A stretch of 41,125 nt of DNA, taken from positions 1 through 41,125 of the forward strand of contig JAFLDU010000010.1 in NCBI GenBank assembly GCA_017309145.1, in the 5' to 3' direction. Shown in pieces: positions 17,963 through 25,722 of this stretch. Each line of letters begins with the position of its first letter. The stretch's first letter is position 1. The position numbers and the translations under genes were made by a program. The notes under the pieces are model-generated. The model made no database searches. It had not been told where the DNA came from and saw only the letters and a list, made by a program, of their open reading frames with translations. The DNA comes from Zoogloea sp. Lineage in GTDB: Bacteria > Pseudomonadota > Gammaproteobacteria > Burkholderiales > Rhodocyclaceae.

Positions 17963-18079
17963 TCAGCGGTCGATGAAGAAACCAACCACGTAGAGCCCCA
18001 CGGCCACGGCGCCGAGCAGCCAGGCGAAGCGGGCCGAGGCCCGGCGGCGGTTGGCGAGATCAGAATTAGTCAGGTGCAT
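17963..18079 (-). CDS. Small cytochrome oxidase assembly protein (38 residues)
   Basis: A 38-codon frame encodes a basic N-terminus (NSDLANRRRASARF) and one membrane helix (AWLLGAVAVGLYVVGFF) ending in IDR. Very small proteins of this type sit between subunit I and Cox11 in many betaproteobacterial cox operons and are annotated as oxidase small assembly proteins. GAGGAGG six bases before the ATG is a near-perfect Shine-Dalgarno site. The position between ctaD and ctaG, with ten and six bases of spacing, supports a real gene. Confidence 0.85.
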   Translation of the reverse strand: MHLTNSDLANRRRASARFAWLLGAVAVGLYVVGFFIDR

Positions 18080-18089
18080 GATGTCCTCC

Positions 18090-19694
18090 TCAGGAGGTCT
18101 TGATGACGGGTTGAATGTCCCAGGAGTGGTGCGGCGGCGGCGAGCTGAGCTCCCATTCCAGGCCGCTGGTGCCTTCCCAGACCTTGTCGCTGGCCTTCTC
18201 GCCGCCTTTCACGCAGCGCCACACGTTGTAGGCGAAGATCAGCTGGGACAGGCCCAGGACGAAGGCGCCAACGGTGGAGATGGCGTTGAACTCGGCGAAC
18301 TGCAGCGCGTAGTCGGGGATGCGTCGCGGCATGCCGGCCAGGCCCAGGAAGAACTGGGGCATGAAGGTGAAGTTGAAGCTGATGACGGTGAGCCAGAAGT
18401 GCAGCTTGCCGAGCTTCTCGCTGTACATGTGACCGGTCCATTTGGGCAGCCAGTAATACACGCCGGTCATCACCCCCATGATGCCGCCGGCGAACAGGGC
18501 GTAGTGGAAATGGGCCACCACGAAGTAGCTGTGGTGGTACTGGGCGTCGGCCGCCACGTCGGCCAGTACCAAGCCGGTGAGGCCGGCGATGCCGAACAGC
18601 ACGATGAAGCCCACCGCGAACAGCATCGGGGTCTCGAAGCTCATCGCGCCGCGCCACATGGTGGCGATCCAGCAGAAGAAGAGCACCGCCAGCGGCAGTG
18701 AGATCGACATGGTGCTGTACATGAAATACAGCAGGGCCGGCACCGGCAGGCCGGCGGTCAGGAAGTGGTGAGCCCACACGATGAGGCCCAGTACACCGAT
18801 GGCGATGAAGGACCACACCTGGGCGGTGTGTCCGTAGATGGGCTTGCGGGTGAAGGTGGACAGGACGTGGGGCATCAGGCCCCACACCGGCAGCAGCAGG
18901 ATGTAGACCTCGGGGTGGCCGAAGAACCAGAACAGGTGCTGGAACAGGATCGGGTCGCCGCCGCCTGCCGCATTGAAGAAGTGGGTGCCGAAGTGGCGGT
19001 CGGTGAGCAGCATGGTGACGCCACCCGCCAGCACCGGCAGGGTGATGATGAGCAGCACCGCGGTGACCAGCCAGCCCCAGCAGAAGAGCGGCATCTTCAT
19101 CAGGGTCATGCCCGGGGCGCGCATGTTGAGGATGGTGGCGATGATGTTGATCGAGCCCATGATCGAGCTGATGCCCAGGATGTGGATCGAGAAGATCGCA
19201 AAGTCCACCCCGATGCCGCCCTGCACCGACAGGGGCGCGTAGAGCGTCCAGCCGGTGGCCACCGCGCCGTCACCGATGCCGAAGAGGGCCAGCACGAAGG
19301 GCATGGTGAGCAGCATGGCAGCCGGCGGCAGCAGCCAGAAGCCCCAGTTGTTGAGGCGCGGCAGGGCCATGTCGGGGGCGCCGATCATCAGCGGGATCAT
19401 CCAGTTGGCGAAGCCGGTGGCGGCCGGCATGAGGGCCGCGAAGATCATCACCAGGGCGTGCACGCCGATCAGCTGGTTGAAGAACTCCGGCTTCATCAGC
19501 TGCAGGCCGGGCTGGAACAGTTCGGCCCGCACCCCCAGGATCATCGCCCCGCCGAGGAAGAACATCAGCAGGGAGAAGGTCAGGTACATCGTGCCGATGT
19601 CCTTGTGGTTGGTGGTGGTCAGCCAGCGCATCAGCCCGGTGGGGTGGTGGCCGTGGCCGTCGTGGTGGTCGAGGGTATGGGTGGCGGTGTTCAT
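18090..19694 (-). CDS. ctaD: Cytochrome c oxidase subunit I (aa3-type, altered K-channel)
   Basis: The 534-residue heme-copper oxidase has the expected ligands: His79 and His397 for heme a, His395 for heme a3, and His260, His309 and His310 for CuB, with Tyr264 of GHPEVY available for the His-Tyr cross-link. D-channel residues Asp108, Asn97, Asn115 and the channel-end Glu262 are kept. The K-channel is not: the usual PTGxK reads PLAVL at 334-338, so Thr and Lys are both Leu, and the usual Ser before HV is Pro274. The Mg-site Asp in YHDTY is also His388. It reduces O2 to water at the inner membrane. GAGGAG precedes the ATG. Confidence 0.95.
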   Translation of the reverse strand: MNTATHTLDHHDGHGHHPTGLMRWLTTTNHKDIGTMYLTFSLLMFFLGGAMILGVRAELFQPGLQLMKPEFFNQLIGVHALVMIFAALMPAATGFANWMIPLMIGAPDMALPRLNNWGFWLLPPAAMLLTMPFVLALFGIGDGAVATGWTLYAPLSVQGGIGVDFAIFSIHILGISSIMGSINIIATILNMRAPGMTLMKMPLFCWGWLVTAVLLIITLPVLAGGVTMLLTDRHFGTHFFNAAGGGDPILFQHLFWFFGHPEVYILLLPVWGLMPHVLSTFTRKPIYGHTAQVWSFIAIGVLGLIVWAHHFLTAGLPVPALLYFMYSTMSISLPLAVLFFCWIATMWRGAMSFETPMLFAVGFIVLFGIAGLTGLVLADVAADAQYHHSYFVVAHFHYALFAGGIMGVMTGVYYWLPKWTGHMYSEKLGKLHFWLTVISFNFTFMPQFFLGLAGMPRRIPDYALQFAEFNAISTVGAFVLGLSQLIFAYNVWRCVKGGEKASDKVWEGTSGLEWELSSPPPHHSWDIQPVIKTS

Positions 19695-19704
19695 CCGTGA
19701 CTCC

Positions 19705-20877
19705 TCAGCGAAGGGCCTTGATCTGGGCGGGCTGGATCATGTCGCCCTTGGTGTTGCCGAAGCTGTTGCGCTCGTAGGTGATGATGGCGGCCAGGTCGGC
19801 ATCGGACAGGGTGGCCTTGAAGGCCTGCATGGCGGTTCCGGTCTTGCCGTTCAGCACACGATCCACATGGCTGTCGGGGAGCAGCTTGCCGTCGGGGGAG
19901 AGCAGGGGGCCGTTGACGATCTTGCTGCCAGCGAGGGCCGGGAAGGCCGGGGGCAGGCCCTGGCCTTCCGGCTGGTGGCAGGCTGCACAGTTCTTCTCGT
20001 AGGCGGCCTTGCCGGCGGCCATCAGCTCGTCCTTGGTCCAGGTCCTGTCGCCGCCAGCGGCGGCAGCGGCCATCTCGGCCTTCTTCTTGTCCACCCAGGC
20101 GACGTATTCGGCCTCCGGAACGGCACGCACCACCACGGGCATGAAGCCGTGATCCTTGCCGCACAGTTCGGCGCATTGGCCTCGATAGACCCCAGGTTCC
20201 TCGATGCGGACCCAGGTTTCGCGCAGGAAGCCCGGGATGGCGTCGCGCTTGACGCCAAACTGGGGCACCCACCAGGTGTGGATCACGTCGGTGGAGGTGA
20301 GCAGGATGCGGACCTTCTTGCCGACCGGCAGCACCACCTCGTTGTCCACCTCGAGCAGGTAGTGCTCGCCCTTGGCCTCCTTGCCCTCGATCTGCTCGCG
20401 TGGGGTGGTGAGGGTGCTGACGAACTGGATGCCCGAATCCGGGTATTCGTACTTCCACTTCCATTGCAGGCCGGTGACCTTGAGCACCATGTCGGCCTTG
20501 GTGCGGGTGTCTTCCATCTCGATCACGGCGTGGAAGGCCGGGATGCCCATCAGCACGAAATCGATGAAAAGCAGGATGCCGAAGGGCACCAGCACCCAGA
20601 ACCACTGCAGGGCGCCGGCCGGGCCACTGAATTTGGCGGGCTCCGCGCCGGCGCTCTTGCGGTGTTTGATCATGGAATACACCATGATCGCGAACACGAC
20701 CACGAACAGCACGGTGATGATCACCATGAACTCGTTGTGGATGTTCAGGGTGTCGCGGGCGATGGGGGTGACGGGCTTGGGGAAGTTCCAGGTGTAATCC
20801 GCGAGCGCGTTGCCCGCTGCGAGGGTCAGGCCGGTTCCTGCGAAAAGCTTGGCTGGGGTGGGGTTGAGTGTCGTCAA
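19705..20877 (-). CDS. ctaC: Cytochrome c oxidase subunit II with fused cytochrome c domain
   Basis: The 390-residue protein has a signal peptide ending near ALA-DY (residue 26), two membrane helices (about 50-70 and 92-112), and a CuA domain with His200, Cys235, Glu237, Cys239, His243 and Met246. A monoheme cytochrome c domain follows at about 285-375, with CAACH at 297-301 and a likely Met350 axial ligand. Such caa3-like fusions bring an electron entry heme to CuA. The start is TTG at 20877 after AAGAGGT; no ATG precedes the signal peptide. It is followed by subunit I after ten bases. Confidence 0.94.
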   Translation of the reverse strand: MTTLNPTPAKLFAGTGLTLAAGNALADYTWNFPKPVTPIARDTLNIHNEFMVIITVLFVVVFAIMVYSMIKHRKSAGAEPAKFSGPAGALQWFWVLVPFGILLFIDFVLMGIPAFHAVIEMEDTRTKADMVLKVTGLQWKWKYEYPDSGIQFVSTLTTPREQIEGKEAKGEHYLLEVDNEVVLPVGKKVRILLTSTDVIHTWWVPQFGVKRDAIPGFLRETWVRIEEPGVYRGQCAELCGKDHGFMPVVVRAVPEAEYVAWVDKKKAEMAAAAAGGDRTWTKDELMAAGKAAYEKNCAACHQPEGQGLPPAFPALAGSKIVNGPLLSPDGKLLPDSHVDRVLNGKTGTAMQAFKATLSDADLAAIITYERNSFGNTKGDMIQPAQIKALR

Positions 20878-20924
20878 GTCTCTACCTCTTCTTTTCGTGG
20901 GATGATCGGCGCGGCCCTCGACGC

Positions 20925-21398
20925 TCAGCTGCGTAGCCGGCGTGAGAGATCTGTGTAGAACTGGTAGCGTTGTTCGGGTGTCATCAGGTGGCCGACCTGG
21001 CAGCAGCGCCCGTGGGAGCGGATGCAGATCAGCGGGTCGGGGCCGCTGGCCGTATCGGCCTCCAGGCTGAGTCGGGCCCAGCCGGTGTTGAAATCATGCT
21101 GGATGTCGCCGCCGGGAAGATGGCTGACGATGCTGAGCCGGCTGCCCTCGAGACGCACGGTCTCGCTGCTCTGATCACGGCGATCGAGGATGCGGAGGGC
21201 GATGTAGAGAACGGCCAGCTCCACGCCGGCGAAGGGGAGTACCAGCCAGGCGCCGGCAATCAGGAAGCCGCCGCTGACGAGCAGGCTCAAAAACAGGATG
21301 CCGCCGATCAGGAGTCGGCGGGCGGAAGGATTCAGAGAGCAGTTGGGGCGTGCACGCCATTCATGCACGCCCTCTGCTTCTATCGTTGTTATAGCCAT
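20925..21398 (-). CDS. DUF2244 membrane protein heading the cox operon
   Basis: The 157-residue protein has two adjacent membrane helices (LLIGGILFLSLLVSGGFLIAG and AWLVLPFAGVELAVLYIALRI) and a cytoplasmic tail with RLSIVSHLPGG and a Cys pair. It fits the DUF2244 family, often found beside cytochrome oxidase genes; the function is unknown. The ATG at 21398 follows GGAGGAG, so longer versions beginning at 21464 are unlikely. It is 47 bases upstream of subunit II and is probably the first gene of the oxidase transcript. Confidence 0.82.
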   Translation of the reverse strand: MAITTIEAEGVHEWRARPNCSLNPSARRLLIGGILFLSLLVSGGFLIAGAWLVLPFAGVELAVLYIALRILDRRDQSSETVRLEGSRLSIVSHLPGGDIQHDFNTGWARLSLEADTASGPDPLICIRSHGRCCQVGHLMTPEQRYQFYTDLSRRLRS

Positions 21399-21429
21399 GG
21401 CGTCTCCTCCAGGCCCTGTCTGCGACTTT

Positions 21430-21443
21430 TTGACGCAGATCAA
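21430..21443. promoter_or_regulatory. FNR/ANR/DNR-like box
   Basis: TTGAC-GCAG-ATCAA matches the FNR-family consensus TTGAT-N4-ATCAA at nine of ten defined positions. It lies in the 130-base gap between DUF2244 (start 21398) and the divergent sco gene (start 21529). The centre is about 38 bases from the DUF2244 start codon, too close for a classical -41.5 activator site on that side, so repression of the cox transcript under low oxygen is the simpler reading. The motif is short and untested. Confidence 0.45.
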
Positions 21444-21528
21444 ATTCTGGGAGGAGTGTAGCATCGCCTGTCGATTTTGCAGTGCACTTGAAAGTGGTGC
21501 AAGATTCTGATTTTAAAGGGGAATGCAA

Positions 21529-22137
21529 ATGCTTTTGATGTTGCGCTGCATCATCTTCGGCTTGGCGCTGACACTTGGCCTGAGCGCCTGCTCGCCAGGG
21601 GGCGAAGGCCGGGGGGCGAAGGGCTTTGCCGCGACCGACATCACGGGCGCGAACTACGCCAAGGATTTCCGGCTGGTGGATCACACCGGTACTCCGCGCA
21701 GCCTGGCTGATTTCCGCGGCAAGGTGGTGACCCTGTTCTTCGGATATACCCAATGCCCGGACATCTGCCCGACCAATCTGCTGACCATGGCGGAGGTGAT
21801 GCGCCAGCTCGGGCCGGATGCGCAGCGCGTCCAGGTCCTGTTCGTGACGGTCGATCCGGAGCGCGACACCCAGGCCCTGCTGGCTCAGTACGTGCCGGCC
21901 TTCGATGCCCGCTTCATCGGTCTGAGGGGGGATCTGCCTGCCACCGAGGCGGTGGCGAAGGAGTTCCGGGTGTTCTATCAGAAGCAGGGCGATACCAAGG
22001 GCCAGGCCTACACGGTCGACCATTCCACCGGGACCTATGCCTTCGATCCGCAGGGGCGGCTGAGGCTGTACATCCGGCACGGGGAGAAGCCGGAGGTGAT
22101 CGCCGCCGATCTCGGCAAGCTGCTGGCCGGACAGTAA
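21529..22137 (+). CDS. Sco1/SenC-family copper chaperone lipoprotein
   Basis: The protein of about 202 residues has a lipoprotein signal with the lipobox LSAC, then a thioredoxin-like Sco domain. The copper-binding cysteines lie in FGYTQCPDICPT, the partner His is in VDHSTGTY, and FVTVDPERDT is a family signature. Sco proteins metallate or reduce the CuA site of subunit II. Two ATGs lie close together; the one at 21529 is preferred because AAAGGGGA is six bases upstream, while the one at 21523 is too near it. It diverges from the cox operon and converges on rpoH. Confidence 0.92.
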   Translation: MLLMLRCIIFGLALTLGLSACSPGGEGRGAKGFAATDITGANYAKDFRLVDHTGTPRSLADFRGKVVTLFFGYTQCPDICPTNLLTMAEVMRQLGPDAQRVQVLFVTVDPERDTQALLAQYVPAFDARFIGLRGDLPATEAVAKEFRVFYQKQGDTKGQAYTVDHSTGTYAFDPQGRLRLYIRHGEKPEVIAADLGKLLAGQ

Positions 22138-22165
22138 GCATGGGCTCCACGCCGGGGCAATGAAA

Positions 22166-22189
22166 AAGGGCGACCCTCGGGTCGCCCTT
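22166..22189. terminator. Bidirectional terminator between sco and rpoH
   Basis: AAGGGCGACC (22166-22175) and GGTCGCCCTT (22180-22189) form a perfect 10-base stem with a 4-base loop. An A run on the left acts as a U tract for rpoH on the - strand; a weaker T-rich tail on the right serves sco. The site lies between the two convergent stop codons. Confidence 0.85.
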
Positions 22190-22217
22190 GTTGCGAGGCC
22201 GGATGCGCCGGGGCCGG

Positions 22218-23072
22218 TCAGGCCAGGGCGGCCAGCTGGGTGCGCATCTTCTGCATGGCCTTGGCTTCGATCTGACGGATCCGTTCGGCAGAGACGCCGT
22301 ATTCGGCGGCCAACTCGTGCAGGGTGGCGGCATCGCCCTCGGTCAGCCAGCGCCGCTGCACGATGGCGCGGCTGCGATCGTCCAGGTTGGCGAGGGCTTC
22401 ATGCAGGCCGACGTCCTTGAGCCGGGCCGCCTGCCGCTGGGCCAGCACCTCGGAGGGCTCCGCATCGGGGTCGGCCAGGTAGGCGATGGGGGCGAAGCGC
22501 TCCTCCTCGTCCTCCGGTCCGGCTTCGAGGGCCACTTCCTGGCCCGCCAGGCGGGTCTCCATCTCGCGGACCTCCTCGGGCTTCACGCCGAGTTGCTGGG
22601 CCACGGCGAGCACTTCCTCGCCCTGCAGGGCGTTGCTGCTGTTCTTCATGCTGCGCAGGTTGAAGAACAGCTTGCGCTGGGCCTTGGTGGTGGCGATCTT
22701 GACCAGGCGCCAGTTCTTGACGATGTACTCGTGGATCTCGGCCTTGATCCAGTGGATGGCGAACGACACCAGGCGCACACCCCGATCGGGATCGAAGCGC
22801 TTGACCGCCTTCATCAGGCCGACGTTGCCTTCCTGGATCAGGTCGGAATGGGGCAGGCCATAGCCCAGGTAACCGCGTGCGATGGCCACCACCAGGCGCA
22901 GGTGGGACAGCACCAGCTTGCGGGCCGCTTCCAGGTCGTCATTTTCCCGGAAGCTATGGGCCAGGTCGGATTCCTCCTTCTCGGTCAGCAGCGGGATGCG
23001 ATTCACGCTCTGGATGTACTGATCCAGGCTGCCAACCGCGGACGGAACGGGAAACGACAGGGTTTGGGACAT
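22218..23072 (-). CDS. rpoH: RNA polymerase sigma-32 factor RpoH
   Basis: The 284-residue sigma-70 family protein contains region 2 (DLIQEGNVGLMKAVKRFDP, VSFAIHWIKAEI), the RpoH box QRKLFFNLRSMK that separates RpoH from other sigma factors, and a region 4 helix-turn-helix (TLHELAAEYGVSAERIRQIE). It directs transcription of heat-shock genes. The ATG at 23072 follows AAGGAGG. A perfect CIRCE operator lies 27-53 bases upstream, so HrcA is likely to repress rpoH. A bidirectional terminator follows the stop. Confidence 0.97.
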   Translation of the reverse strand: MSQTLSFPVPSAVGSLDQYIQSVNRIPLLTEKEESDLAHSFRENDDLEAARKLVLSHLRLVVAIARGYLGYGLPHSDLIQEGNVGLMKAVKRFDPDRGVRLVSFAIHWIKAEIHEYIVKNWRLVKIATTKAQRKLFFNLRSMKNSSNALQGEEVLAVAQQLGVKPEEVREMETRLAGQEVALEAGPEDEEERFAPIAYLADPDAEPSEVLAQRQAARLKDVGLHEALANLDDRSRAIVQRRWLTEGDAATLHELAAEYGVSAERIRQIEAKAMQKMRTQLAALA

Positions 23073-23098
23073 CTGCTACTACCTCCTTCGCGCAAATA

Positions 23099-23125
23099 TT
23101 AGCACTCCCGGCCTGTGAGTGCTAA
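23099..23125 (-). promoter_or_regulatory. CIRCE operator (HrcA site) upstream of rpoH
   Basis: TTAGCACTC, nine bases, GAGTGCTAA is a perfect match to the CIRCE inverted repeat bound by HrcA. It overlaps plausible promoter elements on the - strand: TTAGCA and TAATAT 18 bases apart, or an upstream TTGCAC at 23143-23148. Binding would block RNA polymerase at rpoH under non-stress conditions. Confidence 0.95.
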
Positions 23126-23236
23126 GGGGGTGAATGGTTCCTGTGCAAGGCCTGGTCGCGAAGGCATTTTGTGTCTGAAGGTAAGCGAACCGGGATGGGC
23201 GTGCCTTGATGGGCAGCCGCATCCCGTGGCGATGAC

Positions 23237-24001
23237 TCAGCTCCGGTTGATGGAAACCCCGCCGTCGGCGAGGAGCGCTGAACCGGTCGTGAAGCTCGAG
23301 GCATCGGAGGCCAGATACAGCGCCGATCGCGCGATCTCTTCCGGGAGGGCCAGCCGTTTCAGGGCGTGCAGGCCTTCGACATAGGCCAGTGTTTCAGGCG
23401 TGTTGGCGAATGCCCGCCCCATGGGCGTATCCGTCCCCCCGGGCAGAAGGGCATTCACGCGAATGCCCAGGGTGCCGAACTCGACGGCCAGCGATTGAGT
23501 CAGGCCGATCAGCCCCGCCTTGCTGGCCGCATAGGCGGCCATGCCGGGCATGCCTGCCGTGTACCCGACAAAGGTCGAGGTGAAGATCAGCGACCCCTTC
23601 CGCCGTTGCAGCATGGCGGGGATCTGGTACTTCGCACCGAGAAAGGCGCTGGTGAGGTTTGCAGTGACCGTGCGCTCCCATTCCGACAAGGGCATGTCCG
23701 CGGTGGAGCCGACCGCGCCGGTCGTGCCGGCGTTGTTGAACGCAATGTCCAGACCTCCGAAACGGCTCTGGGCCAGGAGGACCAACTCCCTTGCGTAATG
23801 CTCGTCCGTCACATCGCCGGCCAGGGCGGCGGCTTCTCCGCCCGCCGAGGTGATCTCATCCACCAGGGCGAGGAGCTCTGCTTCGCGGCGGGCGCCGACG
23901 ACGACGCGCGCGCCTTCCTGAGCGAACAATCGGGCCGTGGCCCGGCCGATGCCTGAACTGGCTCCGGTGACAATCGCAATGTTGTTGAGCAACTGGGACA
24001 T
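23237..24001 (-). CDS. SDR-family oxidoreductase (classical short-chain dehydrogenase)
   Basis: The 254-residue protein has the classical SDR features: TGASSGIG near residue 14 for NAD(P), NNAG near 90, and the active-site Tyr and Lys in AYAASKAG, followed by NALLPGGTDTPMG. It should oxidise an alcohol or reduce a ketone, but the substrate is not predictable. The ATG at 24001 follows AAGGAG and sets the family N-terminus. It lies 132 bases after the epimerase-like gene and may share its MerR-type promoter. Confidence 0.88.
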   Translation of the reverse strand: MSQLLNNIAIVTGASSGIGRATARLFAQEGARVVVGARREAELLALVDEITSAGGEAAALAGDVTDEHYARELVLLAQSRFGGLDIAFNNAGTTGAVGSTADMPLSEWERTVTANLTSAFLGAKYQIPAMLQRRKGSLIFTSTFVGYTAGMPGMAAYAASKAGLIGLTQSLAVEFGTLGIRVNALLPGGTDTPMGRAFANTPETLAYVEGLHALKRLALPEEIARSALYLASDASSFTTGSALLADGGVSINRS

Positions 24002-24133
24002 GGGAATCTCCTTGAGTCGATGGGTGAGGGCGCAGGCCTGCTGCGCCGAGGGATGGATTACTGCCGCCCCGGACGAATGGCAGGGCATGTCTGCTGCGGG
24101 TGGGAGGGGCAGGGGAGCCCGCCGCGTGGGGGG

Positions 24134-25156
24134 CTAGCCCGTCCGCTGCCGGGTCCATGTCACTTCGTCGCGCAGCGTCTCCTCGATCGGACGGAAAGCC
24201 AGGCCAAACTCATGGCGTATCTTTTCCGCCGAGAATTTTCGGCCATAGTCGTTTGCAATATTTCGCACCGTCGCCAGGCTGAGCAGTACCGGCCGGCCCG
24301 TCAGCCTTGCGTAGGCCTCCTGAAGGAGGGCTATCCCGAGCAGGGCCATGCGTGGCAGCCTGCGGCGTGGCGCGGGGATGCCAGTGACAGCTTCCATGGC
24401 GCGCAAAAGCATATCCATGCCGAGCGGGTGGCCGGCCGCCAGATAGCGTTCGCCCCGCCGCCCCGTTCTGCTGGCTGCGAGAGCGACCCGCGCGACATCG
24501 CGGGCGTCGACGAAGGAGAAGGCGGCATCGACGATGCCGGGTATCCGCTGCTGCAGGTAGTCCTGCACAAACTGACCGGCTGAGGTGGGGCCGAGATCCC
24601 CAGGTCCGTGCATCCAGCCCGGCAGGATCAGCGAGATGTGCATATCGGGATGGCGGTCCAGAAAGGCATAGACCACCGCGTCGGTTTCGATCTTGCTGCG
24701 GTAATAGTCGTCGGGTGCCGCCGCCGCATCGAGTAGTACATTCTCGTCCGTCACCCCGTCCTTGCCGTATCCCAGCACGGCGATGGAGCTGACATGGACG
24801 GCGCGCCTGATCCCGGCCTCGTACGCCTGATGCAACAGGCGCTGTGTCCCATCGACATTCGTTCGGCGCAGGGCGGCGTGATGACGCCCTCCTTTGTAGC
24901 TTTCCCGGAAGTAGGCGGCGGTGTGGAACAGGACATCGCAACCGTGCAGCGCGGCTGAAAAGCGTTCGATGTCGGTGAGGTCGCCGCTGACCACCTCCAG
25001 CCGATCCCCTATCAGGCCGCCGAACTGGTCGGCGGCCTTCTGCGCCGAGCGCGCAAGCGCTCTCACCCGGTAGCCCTCGCTCAGCAGCAACCGGACCAGG
25101 TTGTTACCCAGCAGTCCGGTCGCGCCCGTCACAAATGCAGTTCTCTCGTTTGTCAT
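24134..25156 (-). CDS. Extended-SDR NAD-dependent epimerase/reductase (dihydroflavonol reductase-like)
   Basis: The 340-residue protein has an N-terminal Rossmann motif TGATGLLGNNLVRLL, the segment HTAAYFRES, and a YYRSK active site (YxxxK) after a strand with VSSIAVLG. These are marks of the extended SDR group that includes dihydroflavonol 4-reductase and methylglyoxal/aldehyde reductases. The substrate is unknown. GGAAG precedes the ATG. The promoter just upstream has the long spacer of MerR-activated genes, and merR is divergent, so induction by the MerR ligand is likely. Confidence 0.85.
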   Translation of the reverse strand: MTNERTAFVTGATGLLGNNLVRLLLSEGYRVRALARSAQKAADQFGGLIGDRLEVVSGDLTDIERFSAALHGCDVLFHTAAYFRESYKGGRHHAALRRTNVDGTQRLLHQAYEAGIRRAVHVSSIAVLGYGKDGVTDENVLLDAAAAPDDYYRSKIETDAVVYAFLDRHPDMHISLILPGWMHGPGDLGPTSAGQFVQDYLQQRIPGIVDAAFSFVDARDVARVALAASRTGRRGERYLAAGHPLGMDMLLRAMEAVTGIPAPRRRLPRMALLGIALLQEAYARLTGRPVLLSLATVRNIANDYGRKFSAEKIRHEFGLAFRPIEETLRDEVTWTRQRTG

Positions 25157-25186
25157 GCGTTCTTCCTGTTGGTCGTGTTGCGGGGC

Positions 25187-25218
25187 ACTCTAAACATTGG
25201 TGTAAAGTCCAAGGTCAA
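25187..25218 (-). promoter_or_regulatory. MerR-type promoter of the reductase genes
   Basis: On the - strand, TTGACC (25213-25218) and TAGAGT (25187-25192) are separated by 20 bases, the overlong spacing seen in MerR-activated promoters. The spacer holds an imperfect dyad, ACTTTACAC facing ATGTTTAGAGT, centred near 25198. The predicted transcript starts about 24 bases before the epimerase-like gene. Confidence 0.65.
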
Positions 25219-25241
25219 CAGCGCATCAGGGAGAGTTTGTT

Positions 25242-25619
25242 GTGAAGATCGGAGAACTTGCCGAAAGGACGGGGATATCCCGCGACGCCATCCGCTTCTA
25301 TGAACGCCTCGGGCTGCTCAAGTCGGAGCGCAGTCACGAGGGTCGCCATGGCTACCGTCGCTACGATGCGTCGGCGGTCCGGCGTGTCGGCCTGATCAAC
25401 CAGGGCAAGGCGCTGGGCTTCTCGCTGGGAGAGATCCAGGAGCTGCTGGACGCCTGGGCGGACCACGCCCTGAGCGCAGATCAGAAACGTGCCGTGATTA
25501 CCGGAAAGATCGATGTGATCGCCGGGAAGATACTCGCGTTGCAGGCGCTCTCTCTCGAACTCAAGCAGGTTCTGGCGGGGATCGATGAGGGGTGTTCAGC
25601 GGGGCGGGTGGGGGAATGA
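25242..25619 (+). CDS. MerR-family transcriptional regulator
   Basis: The 125-residue protein has an N-terminal winged helix (MKIGELAERTGISRDAIRFYERLGLL), the wing RHGYRRYDASAV, and a long dimerisation helix (about residues 77-112). Only one Cys lies near the C-terminus (DEGCSAG), so a classical thiol metal site is unlikely; an organic or electrophile signal is more plausible. The GTG start at 25242 follows GGGAGAG. It diverges from the epimerase-like and SDR genes, which it probably controls by twisting the long-spacer promoter between them. Confidence 0.9.
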   Translation: MKIGELAERTGISRDAIRFYERLGLLKSERSHEGRHGYRRYDASAVRRVGLINQGKALGFSLGEIQELLDAWADHALSADQKRAVITGKIDVIAGKILALQALSLELKQVLAGIDEGCSAGRVGE

Positions 25620-25669
25620 GCCGCTCTGGGGCGGAGAATGGTGGCCAAACCGGGCGGTGGCCTGCTGAC

Positions 25670-25706
25670 GGCAGGCCGGCGATGTCCTGAGTCTCCCCGG
25701 CCTGCC
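25670..25706. terminator. Inverted repeat between convergent merR and luxR genes
   Basis: GGCAGGCCGG (25670-25679) and CCGGCCTGCC (25697-25706) are perfect 10-base inverted arms around a 17-base loop, midway between the two convergent stops. There is no T tract on either side, so intrinsic termination would be weak. Confidence 0.4.
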
Positions 25707-25722
25707 TGGCCTTCAGCCCTGC

